Shown: positions 55,393 to 64,000 of the stretch, piece after piece
Position numbering within the stretch: position 1 is the first letter of the stretch
How the letters are laid out: each line of letters begins with the position of its first letter
Assembly (NCBI GenBank): GCA_027625915.1
Contig: JANTQA010000047.1
Span: forward strand, 18,600,001-18,664,000
Source of the DNA: Anaeramoeba flamelloides
Taxonomy: Eukaryota; Metamonada; Anaeramoebidae
Reading direction: 5' to 3'
DNA length: 64,000 nt
The notes under the pieces: generated by a model
What the model saw: the letters and a program-made list of their open reading frames with translations, nothing else
Database searches by the model: none
What the model was told of the DNA's origin: nothing
Program-made: the position numbers and the translations under genes

Positions 55393-58300
55393 ATGTCGTC
55401 TGTGTATAAAATTTCATTATCTACAAAATCATTTTTCAAACTTTGCAAACAAAGCCAAATTATGAACAAAACAAAATCAAAATTCAAATTCACAAACGAA
55501 TCAGTCGATCCGCAAATGATCTCTGATATGGACAAACTATCTGAGATGAGTGACGAAGTAATTCTTTCAATTTGTGATTCAATTTTTCAACTTTTTACAA
55601 ACACATCGCTAAAAATTACAGACTCGATCGAAAAGCTTGCAAAAATTCATTCATTAAATTCTTCAACTTTAACAAGCCCGTTTCGTGGTGCACTTTTCTT
55701 TTTTAATCTCTCTTTAAAAAAGAAATTAATGCCATCTTCAATAAAAAAAGATCTAGAAACCTTTGGTAACTTTCTCTTTTGACTTCTTTTTATTTTAATA
55801 TTTGCTTTGTTTTTTTTTTTTTCTTCTTTTTTCTTTTCAACAACTGTAAAAAATCTGTCTTTCAATTTTCAACAACGATCTCTTTCCTATGAAATTTTGG
55901 AGTCTAAATTCTCAATCGGCAATTTTTTTTCAAGAAAATTACTTTTCATCAAAGCCAGCAAAAATAAAATAATTTTACAAATGTTTTTTCGCGATACCTC
56001 TTTGAAAGAAACCACACCGAATAATTTAAAAAGTAGTTGAACAACAAACTTCATAATTGAGAATAGTGGTTGTCAAATGAAAAAAAAAAAAAGGCTAATT
56101 TAAATCTCATAAATCACGAGTTCAATCAAATCCTTTTACATAAATAAATGAAAAAGAGGAATTTTTACAAAATTAAATACAATAAATTTCTATCAGAGGG
56201 AATCAAAATTATTTGGAATAAGGATTAAACAAATTAAAAATTACAGACCAATAAATTTGAAAAATCTTCAAAAATTGTTTTAGTTCAAGTTTTCGTTTTG
56301 TGAATGTTTTTTAATTTGGTTTGGAGGTAGGTGAAGAAGAAAGAATTTTATTGGTTTAAATAAAAAGAACCTTTGAAAACAATAAGTTGATTTTCGAAAT
56401 CTTCTTTGAAACGAAATGTTATGTTATGAAAGAAGGGTTTACAAGATTTAAAAAAATGGATTTTGAAGGAAAATTTTTGTTGACATTTTTTTTAAAAATT
56501 TCTTTTAGTTTTAATTTGAATAAATAGCTCCATTGGTTTAATAACAAATTTCCTTTTGAAAAAACATTTGATTTTCAAAAAATTCTTTTTCAAGAACTGT
56601 TTTATATGTAGAGTTTTAAGATTTAAACAAAAAGTGAATTGAATTTTTTAATTTTTTTTTTTGAATTTATCAGTATTCTAAATAAGATGGTTCTCTGTTG
56701 TTTTAGTCTTGTGTTAAAAATTAAGAGCACACAACAAAGAAAAAAATAATTTGAAAATTTGTTCGTTTGAAAAAAACAATACATTGTAATTGCCTAATAA
56801 TTCCTATCAAATCTAAAACCCTGAAATTTCAAAAAAACCACCAGAAATTCGATTTTTCTGATCAATTGAAAATATACGTGAAAAGTCAAGAATATACTCC
56901 CCTTTACCAATTTCAGTATATATATATATATAATATCGAGCAACCATTAACCATTCTAATTGGGATATTGTGTAAAGGTTCTAAATATATCAATTTTAAC
57001 CCTTTGGTAAATGTAGGAATTAAAAAAAAACCAAATCTTCAAAATTAATTGATAAAATGACTGAAAATTGAAAATCTGATTTATTGTGGTTATCCCTTAG
57101 ATAAATGATAAATTTATAAGAAAACATCTAAGATAAGAATTTTTTTTTTTTACATTTGTATAATAAGAGTATTATTTACCTTTGATCTTTTCTTTTAAAT
57201 TTTTTTCAAATTTTTAAATTTCAATTGTGAAACTAGAGAAATTTTTTTACAAAAATGACTTTCTTAATTTAATATAAATTTCACAATAATCAAAGACCTT
57301 TCTCAAATTTAAATTAATTGAAATATTTTAAATTGATAAAAATGATTCATATTTTAAAATTTAATAATCACAAAATTAGATTTATAATTTTCTATCGTTT
57401 TCTCAATTAATTTTGAGGATTTGGTTTTTTTTAATTCCAGCATTTATCAAAGGGTTAAAATTGATAGATTTTTTTATTTTTTTTATTTTGAAGGGAGGAA
57501 ATTAATTTCCTCTTACAACCGTTAGGGTTTTTTTTTACTTTTGAAGTGTAAAGAAAATTTATATAATTTTCTTTTCATTTCAAAAATTAAAAAAAAAAAA
57601 CAGGCACTCTACAGCAATAAAATAGAAAACCTCAGAAAAACCTAGGCACTCTACGGCACTTCACGTTAGGTTTTTTTTAATTTCTAAATTTTTGTTTTTA
57701 CGAAATTTCAATAAAGAATCATAATTCTCTTTATCATTAACTAATGACAAAATAAAGAGTGTTTCTTTATTTTGCATAATATCTTTGATATTATTCTGAT
57801 TATTTTTGTTAATTTGAATTAAATATTTAATCCAAATTATTCGATTTTATTTCTAGAATGGGCAGTCCCATAAAAAAAAATTGATATATTTAGAATATTT
57901 AATCAATATCCCTATTAGAATGGTTAATGGATACTTGATAATTTATATTTATTGGGAAATGGGACTATATTTTTGACTTTTCACTAATATTTTCAATTGA
58001 TCAGAAAATCGGGATTTCTGGTTGTTTTAAGTTAGTCAGTCACTATTTCCTTGAAATAACTTTTTCACAAAGCGTCTTTCTCTTTTTAAAATACAGAATT
58101 CACTCAAGTAAAATTTTCAATATTGTGATCATATTTAATTTAACAGATATACAGATTGGTTGTCTCTGATAAAATTGTGCTTTATAAATAGAAAATTCAA
58201 TTTCTCTCATAAGATAAAAAAATTTCTATTTCTCATATTACACCATAAGAGATTTTTTTTTTTTTGTAATAAAAAGAAATTTCAAAATCAAAGAAATGGC

Positions 58301-59699
58301 AGAAACTTAAACAATTTAAAAACAATGATTGGAAAATACTTTTAAACCTGTGATTTTTCTAATTTTGAAAATGGGAGATTCGTACGAATGTATGTTGTTT
58401 TGAATATTTATGTTTCGTTGTAAAAAACCTAAAATCAGATAACATAATTTTTTTTTCTTCTCTTCTCAATTTACAGTTTGATAAATTTTCAGAGCAATTT
58501 TACGTTTTATCATACAGGATAAAATGTTATAATAAAAAAAAAAACAGTTTCTATGTCTTATAAATTTTCACAGTAGGGTTGGAAAAGTTGTATATTTCTT
58601 ATCAAAAAATATTTTTATTAACTTTTTTCATTGTAAGTTCAGTAATAAAAAATTCGTAATTTAAATTTCAAGAATTGTGACTCATTTTTTTTAGTTTTTG
58701 ATTTTATTTTTTTATAATTTTTAAAATATCAGGCTTTTATATGTTTATAATAATTTAAAAGTGGTTTATTAATCATATTTAATTATTAGTTGTTATTGAA
58801 TACTAAAGAATATTTTTTTTTTATTTCAATTTATTATTTAAGGTTAGTTACAATTTTTGGTATGGAGTTTTTTATTTTTATAAAAAAAACTAATAAATAA
58901 AATATTCAAAAAGAAAATGAAAAATAAAATATAGTCATTTTAAAATAGTGAGTACTTTTTTAAATTTTTATTTTCTGTTTTTCTATTTTAAAAAAGTGAA
59001 AAATTTTAACAGAATTAAAACCTTTTGAAAGTTTTCAATTTTAATAAAGTGAAAACTCAAATTTTAAATCTGGTGTGGAGCGGTAGAAGTGTAAAGGAAA
59101 GAACTTTTTTTAAAAAAATTTTCACTTTAGTAAAATAGAAAACTTTCAAAAACTCTTTTTTAAAAAAAGTGCACTTTTTATAAAAACAGAGAACTTTAAA
59201 AAAGTTTTAATTCTGACAATCTCATAAAAAAAAAACTACTCACTTTTTTAAAATAACTTATACTGAAATAATATTTTTATTTATAAACTCTACTCTATTT
59301 TTTTTTTCCACCTTAATTAAAAAATATAATAACTAATCTAAACAAATAATTATATTAAAAACATTTATAGGGTTGAGTGAAGATATTTCGCAAAAAATAT
59401 CTGATAAATGGAAAACAAATTTTATTTCCTTATCACGAATAATTGGGCACCAAACATTAAATGTCAATCGTTTAATTGATATGGATTGGAGATTTGGTGT
59501 CACTGCTTCAAGTGATGATCTCTCTTCAATAGGTAGCACTTATTTACAATTAAAATTTATCATTGATAATGAATCGGGGCAATCAAATAAGAAATATGAA
59601 GTGGAAGGTTTACATGTTGAATTAGATTTGCCTCAATTCTATGATTTTCTTACAGAAATGCAAAAAGCTAATAATACACTTCAACTTTTCTTGAAATAA
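55393..59699 (+). CDS. COMMD7: COMMD7 homologue, two exons, 233 aa
   Basis: Exons 55393-55765 and 59371-59699 join in phase 1 (ACC TTT G|GG TTG AGT) to give ETFGLSEDISQKISDKWK, as in COMMD7. COMMD proteins form a ten-member ring within the Commander complex, which recycles membrane cargo from endosomes. After an N-terminal extension of ~40 residues (MSSVYKISLSTKSFFKLCKQ), the helical region runs DMDKLSEMSDEVILSICDSI to ~125. The COMM domain (~165-233) has DMDWRFGVTASSDDLSSIGS, TYLQLKFII and ELDLPQFYDFLTEMQKA. COMMD7 is the best match, notably WRFGVTxxSxxLxxxGSxxLQLK. Human COMMD7 is ~200 aa; the extra length is N-terminal plus a short KKYEVEG loop. Ends TAA. Confidence 0.9.
57525..57870 (-). 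repeat. Family D fold-back, copy D5
   Basis: Hairpin GGGTTTTTTTTTACTTTTGA ... against ATTTCAAAAATTAAAAAAAA at 57525-57602. Then GGCACTCTACAGCA, CTAGGCACTCTACGGCACTT and CACGTTAGG, the GC-rich tag seen inverted at 7515. The tail ATTCTCTTTATCATTAACTA and TTAATCCAAATTATTCG matches the inverted arrangement at 7300-7470. Confidence 0.6.
58930..59262. mobile_element. Family I fold-back element
   Basis: Inverted ends CATTTTAAAATAGTGAGTAC and CTACTCACTTTTTTAAAATAA enclose about 330 bp. Inside, several AAAACTTTCAAAA / TTTTGAAAGTTTT and GTGAAAA / TTTTCAC blocks can pair across a central GC-richer GGTGTGGAGCGGTAGAAGTG. A related part is at 374-650. No ORF. It lies close to the COMMD7 acceptor. Confidence 0.6.
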
Positions 59700-61158
59700 T
59701 TAATTTTTAAATAAATTTGATAAATCGTATTTTCATTAGTTGTATATTCCCTTTAATATTTATATTTTTTAAATAAATATCTTTATCATATAATATAAGC
59801 TTTTCTTTTGGCTTTAAAAAAAATAAAAACGAAAATATATAATGATATAACTTATTAAAGAAATAAAGTGAGATCATTAAAATTTCACCAAGAATTTTAC
59901 TAGATGTTAAAAAATAATTGCCTGTGAATTTTTATTGATCAAAGAAATAATCATCCATTTAAACAATGTACTTGAATATAAAATAGATATATTTTTTTAA
60001 AATGGTATTATTACCTTCACAAAGTTAAATAACCAAAAAAAAAAAAAAAGAAAGTGGAACTTTCATTTTTTCGAAGGAGTTATAAACCATATTTAAACTC
60101 TAGTTGTGTTTTTTGTCAAATATAAAGAACTCAAACAAGAAGAAGAAGAATAAAAAGAAGAAAATAAACCATTCCAAACAATCTTAATAATTGGTGATCA
60201 TGTTGCAAGGTAATGTTCCTAGGCTTTTGAAAAGTTATCCAATTTCTTTGAGCTTTCCTTGAATAAATGAAATGTTTTAATCCAATAGCACATTCTTTAA
60301 AGAATGGGTGAAGGGTTTCTTATTTTAGAAACATTTTTATTGGTAATAATTTATAATACTCAAATTCACTTTGAAAATATTTATTTCTATTTTTTGTTCT
60401 TATTGTTGTTGATCTAAAAGGATCGATAGGTATGTAAATCAAACCATAAGAAAATACAATAAAAATCTTTGATACGATCCTTGACCGAATTAAGTTTCTT
60501 TTTGATTTGTTATTTTTTTTTCAAGAACTTTTTTTGTAACTAACTTAATATTTTTCTTTTTCAAAATTTTATTGTTGAATTGGTCTAAATTCAGCAATGA
60601 TTATTTTATTAATAATTTTTTATGAGGAAATTTTGAGTATTTACAACAATTTATTGAAAATTATTAAGATTAAATCTAATATGGTAATTTGTATCTCCAC
60701 AATGATATTATTTTTGTGCTTTATTTTATACTATTACTTGATTTAAAAAAAAAAAAAATCGCTACTTTTGAAACCATCTCTTTTAAATAAAAAAGGATAT
60801 TGTCAAATCATCTAAATTTGTAAATTCTTTAAAGCAGCAAACAGTGATGATTAAAAAATATTCACGTCACAAGTGCAAAAATTGATTTCTTAATATTTTG
60901 AATCAAACTAGATTAAGAATAATTTGCACCAAAAGAAAATAATTGGTTTCCATTTGAAGAAATTTATTATTAAAAATAAAAAACAAGAAAAGATTTGATT
61001 TTTTCCAAATTTGACTTTGTTGTCATTGAGTATCTGTGTAAATCTCTTTTTTTAACAATTTAAAATTAATCTTTGAATTTTTTTTGTAATTTTCAACCCT
61101 AAAATTTGGAAATTTTAAAAAATCAATTTGAAGTTGGAATATTTTTTAGTCATATATA
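59700..61158. other. Gene-free 3' flank of COMMD7
   Basis: AT-rich; a GAAGAAGAAGAATAAAAAGAAG purine run at 60138. I see no gene or bounded repeat. Confidence 0.4.
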
Positions 61159-61760
61159 TAAACTCCAATTGAAAATTTTTAACACACAAATACAATTTTT
61201 GAAAAAAAATCTTATTTAATCAATTCTAGAAGAAATTCCAAATGTGGAACCATTCACTAATTGAAATTTTAACAATTTTTTATAAATTACAATACTCTCA
61301 AAAAAAAAAGTAAATATTTATCAATACTAATAACATATCGGTGTGTTTAAAATTTTGGAGAGAGCAAAACATAAAAATGTCTTTGGTAAATTTGTATTGG
61401 GAATTATTTTTCGATCAATTGGTTAGATACCATCAACTAATTTAATTTGGATTCTTCTATTTTGAACAACTCAACTTTTACCTAATATCAATTGTTTGAA
61501 AAATAATTGCTTTTCAGAATAAACCAAGTTCTATAATTCAAACAATGAAATGAATAGAAACTCAAAGATATGAAAGAATCAATTTCATATTTTACAAAAT
61601 TCAAAATTATCTCCAATTTGAATGAAATTGTATTATTGTGATTCTTTGAACTATTTTAACTGTCTGGCAAATTTTGAATTTTAGTTTAAAATTAAATGAA
61701 ATAAGATTATTTTTTCAAAAATTGAATTTTAGTGTGTTAAAAATTTTGAATTTTAGTTTA
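61159..61760 (-). mobile_element. Family B element, copy B3, with an extra duplicated end
   Basis: Read on the minus strand, 61688 to 61159 is a ~530-bp copy of family B, starting TAAACTAAAATTCAAAATTT and ending TTTTCAATTGGAGTTTA. Directly beyond it, 61689-61760 carries a second terminus in the opposite orientation (TTGAATTTTAGTGTGTTAAA then TTTTAGTTTA). So the locus has three ends, suggesting nested insertion or a rearranged copy. Confidence 0.75.
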
Positions 61761-62802
61761 TATAGGTATTCAATAATAAATTAGTATATACCTAAGGGGT
61801 GAATTAGAATAAATTACAAATAGACACAAGAAATTAAATCATATTCCAATATTTTTATCTTTATAAAAGTCTTTTTGGAGAATAGTATAAACTTAATTCT
61901 GGAATTATCTTTTTTTCAATTCAATTTTTAATATATTTTGATGTTTTTTTTTTTTTTCAATTTCTTGAAAAATTCAATTATTTTGATCAAAAATAAAAAG
62001 TTTATAATATCAAAGAAGGTTTTACTTTTTTTTTATTTAATAGAAACTTTTTTCTTAATCTTTTTTTTTAAAAATGAGTTTCAATTTGCAAATTAATTTT
62101 TGTATTACTTTTGAAAAAATAAAAAGTTTTTAAAAGTTTATCCACCATCCAGTGTTTCTCGGGTGTCATGTGGTCTAGTAAATGGATACAACCGATAATT
62201 ATTTTCATTAGATAAAAGTAATGAAAAATATGTTAAAGTTTAATGTAAAAAAGAAAAATCTTAATATTTTTTTTTTTACAATTCATTCAATCATCTCCCC
62301 GAAATGTATTGAAGAGTAAAAAGGAGAGTTGGGATAAAATATGAAATAATGAACTTTTTTATGATAATTATTAACCTATTTTATGTGAAAAAAAAAAAAC
62401 AGTATCTTATATTGTTGTAACTCTTCTTCCGAATCTCAAGAAAATTTGGCAATATCAAAATGGAAAAAAATAAAATAATTCCTTTTTTATTTGATAATTA
62501 ATTAATGATAAATCGAATTATGAATCTCTTTTCAAATTTCTAAATTTAAATTTAGAAAATTATAAAAAAAAAACAAAAAAAAAAAAAAAACAAAAAAATA
62601 AAATTGAACAAATAAAGAAAAAATTAATATACTATTTTCACATATCATTCAATGAATAAATAAATTATGGTGTTTGTTTTTTTTTTTTTAGTGAAAAAAA
62701 AATAAATAAAAAAAAAAAAAAAATTTGTTTTATCCAAGTTCCTTTCGAGATTAATTATTTCCAAAAAAAAAAATATCATCGCAACTCTTCAATTTTCTAA
62801 AT
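61761..62802. other. Non-coding flank of the transposase-like gene
   Basis: AT-rich with long A and T runs. A GC-richer patch at about 62143-62195 (CCACCATCCAGTGTTTCTCG then GGTGTCATGTGGTCTAG) stands out. If the gene at 62803 belongs to a transposon, its 3' terminus should lie here, but the partner end is outside the window. Confidence 0.35.
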
Positions 62803-64000
62803 TTAATTGAAAGATTTTTTAGGCCTGCCTCTTCTCAGTGCATGACCGGTTTCCTTTTTATGTTTTCTTAAAAGCCAAGCTGTGGGGAATTTTTTACCGC
62901 ATTTTTCTCCGTTGACAACGAAGGTGCATATATATTCTTTCCCCTTTTCGGAAATCTGCTTGATTGTAAAAACGCCGTTTTCTTCTTTGGTTTTGACCTT
63001 TATTGAATTAAAATCTGGGTGGAAAACAATTATGTGCCGATGTAATTCCTTTTCTGTGAGAGCCACAAATTTACAATCGGCGACTTGGCAGGGCACGATA
63101 TGATTTAAGTTTCTGATCAGTGAGGGTAGATGTGTATCCACATTGGGGTGGGCGTTTCTTTGTGATGCCTGGACAAAGGTTTCGTAATGGAAGGGTGTCT
63201 TCGAGGGTGCGGGCACGAATGGCAGGTGGTGATTTTTTTGAAGGAAATTCCAAATGTTGGTGGACTTTATTGGGATTTCTTTACAATGGTCACATTTGCC
63301 ACAATTTTGGAAGGTGATCATATAATTACTTCTGGTTAAATGCTTTAATAAAAACATAATTTCGTCGTACAGGATTTTGAATTTGGGGAATTTTAATAAA
63401 ACGTTGATCGAGCCATTTAAAAAGATCTTTACAAACTCGTAATCGTTATAGGGTTCATCCGTCTTTTCGCAATAAATAGGGATAGACTCGACTGACTTTA
63501 TAACCTTATTTTTCTTCAATGATTGATAAAAAGTCGACAATTTTTTATTTGCGCGATCAAACATATCAATTTCTCGTTCAATTTTTTCATTATTTGACAA
63601 GTCATTGTCCAAATAGGGTACCTTTTGTCCCTCCTTTTTAACCCCGGGCAACTTGAAATTCTGCAAATGCTTTGTAATTTCGCTCCATACTGTTGAGGTG
63701 GGGTTATGGGTGTAATCATCGCATGGCCCCGGTGCAAAGCATGCCAAATTTAGCAAATCCAATTTCAGGTCCCTCCAAATTCTCCCCATATAAATTATTG
63801 CAAGGAAATTTCTGGGGTTTAGTTCGATGCAATTAAAATCGGTAATCAAATTGACTACTTTCTTTCGGGGTTTGCTCAGCAAGACCTTGTAGATGTCATT
63901 TGTCATCGTCTGTGTGTTTGGTATCGAGTACTTGCCCGACCTATTAAAAAGATTCAATTTCCCGTTGGTCGGCAGCCTATAATGCAGTCTCCCCAATTGA
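62803..64000 (-). CDS. Transposase-like zinc-finger/AT-hook protein, 5' end cut by window edge
   Basis: The frame is open to the right edge with no ATG at its top, so the N-terminus lies beyond 64000; 399 codons are visible and it ends TAA. In order: ITDFNCIELNPRNF, then DLLNLACFAPGPCDDYTHNP with TVWSEI (resembling the late DDE-transposase block D...NPxExxW), CGKCDHC with a downstream LPFVPAPSKTPFHY, a C2H2-like CQVADCKF...ELHRHIIVFH, a second finger CTFVVNGEKCGKKF...RKHKKETGH, and a C-terminal AT-hook RRGRPKK. From memory it resembles proteins repeated in invertebrate genomes with DGGPDENPR and APGxSAxNxVERxMAxLS, which I take to be transposon-borne. The expected Glu is not at the usual place (NPTS). 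Base composition is visibly more GC-rich than every other gene here, hinting at recent arrival. It acts presumably as a DNA-binding nuclear protein. Confidence 0.7.
   Translation of the reverse strand, partial: QLGRLHYRLPTNGKLNLFNRSGKYSIPNTQTMTNDIYKVLLSKPRKKVVNLITDFNCIELNPRNFLAIIYMGRIWRDLKLDLLNLACFAPGPCDDYTHNPTSTVWSEITKHLQNFKLPGVKKEGQKVPYLDNDLSNNEKIEREIDMFDRANKKLSTFYQSLKKNKVIKSVESIPIYCEKTDEPYNDYEFVKIFLNGSINVLLKFPKFKILYDEIMFLLKHLTRSNYMITFQNCGKCDHCKEIPIKSTNIWNFLQKNHHLPFVPAPSKTPFHYETFVQASQRNAHPNVDTHLPSLIRNLNHIVPCQVADCKFVALTEKELHRHIIVFHPDFNSIKVKTKEENGVFTIKQISEKGKEYICTFVVNGEKCGKKFPTAWLLRKHKKETGHALRRGRPKKSFN

Larger units (their letters stand above)
55766..59370 (+). other. 3.6-kb intron of COMMD7
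   Basis: Donor G|GTAACTTTC, acceptor ACATTTATAG. Contents: a short open frame at about 55840-56040 (SYEILESKFSIGNFFSRK..., TGA-terminated, no ATG) that looks partly coding and might be a decayed or alternative exon; a (TA)n at 56920; a family D fold-back (57525-57870); and the family I fold-back (58930-59262), which ends 108 bp before exon 2. The rest, 56041-57524 and 57871-58929, is AT-rich with nothing I can name. Confidence 0.8.

Noticed and set aside
55647-55865. Minus-strand frame over COMMD7 exon 1
   Set aside because: It is the antisense of a confirmed exon with no recognisable motif.
63071-63737. Extra open frames on both strands within the transposase-like gene
   Set aside because: They are other-frame shadows favoured by the gene's higher GC content.
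1-64000. tRNA or rRNA genes and CRISPR arrays
   Set aside because: I scanned for the T-arm GTTCGANTC pattern, GC-rich cloverleaf candidates and regular short repeats, and found none. The only evenly repeated units are microsatellites and MITE arms.

Overview
The window comes from a very AT-rich eukaryotic nuclear genome, probably a free-living protist. The evidence is GT-AG introns, clear eukaryote-specific genes (WDR55, PIGV, AAAS, COMMD7, an RRM protein, a bZIP factor), lysine/glutamine/asparagine-rich and acidic low-complexity inserts inside otherwise conserved proteins, and gene-sparse DNA full of A/T homopolymers. The style resembles amoeboid protists such as Anaeramoeba or dictyostelids, but the sequence alone does not fix the genus. 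All eight confidently modelled genes end in TAA and read with the standard code.

Layout, left to right: repeat and LINE debris (1-1.0 kb); a minus-strand RRM1 exon of an RBM34/Nop12-like protein (1.66-2.15 kb); a 753-bp TTAA-ended MITE (3.1-3.85 kb); a plus-strand WDR55 gene (4.26-11.28 kb) whose third intron is 5.6 kb and packed with repeats; a MITE and LINE graveyard (11.3-17.0 kb); two unrecognised gene fragments on opposite strands (17.1-18.8 kb); gene-free AT-rich DNA (18.8-21.3 kb); PIGV (22.0-23.5 kb); gene-poor DNA; a bZIP factor (28.0-29.1 kb); repeats; an alpha/beta-hydrolase lacking its expected serine nucleophile (34.8-35.8 kb); more MITEs; the nucleoporin Aladin/AAAS (44.0-45.8 kb); nested elements (47.4-49.1 kb); a stand-alone molybdopterin-binding-fold protein (49.2-50.0 kb) with an unknown small exon just upstream; gene-free DNA; COMMD7 with a 3.6-kb intron (55.4-59.7 kb); repeats; and, running off the right edge, a zinc-finger/AT-hook protein that looks like the C-terminal part of a DDE-type transposase (62.8-64.0 kb).

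The host genes are unrelated housekeeping functions (ribosome biogenesis, GPI-anchor synthesis, transcription, nuclear pore, COMMD/retriever trafficking) with no operon logic. What stands out is the mobile DNA. By eye I separate at least nine families. A: TTAA-ended, about 750 bp. B: TAAACTAAAATTC ends, about 540 bp. C: ends containing CAGTCAAAGG, 706 bp. D: long fold-back hairpins. E: about 200-bp near-palindromes flanked by TA. F: about 465 bp with 50-bp inverted ends. G: 477 bp, TA-flanked. H: 1015 bp, TA-flanked. I: a fold-back of about 330 bp. There are also LINE 3' ends and two older diverged repeats (J, K). Family C has two nearly identical copies, so it moved recently; others survive only as ancient fragments. 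No full-length transposase gene is complete in the window. I saw no tRNA, rRNA or CRISPR.
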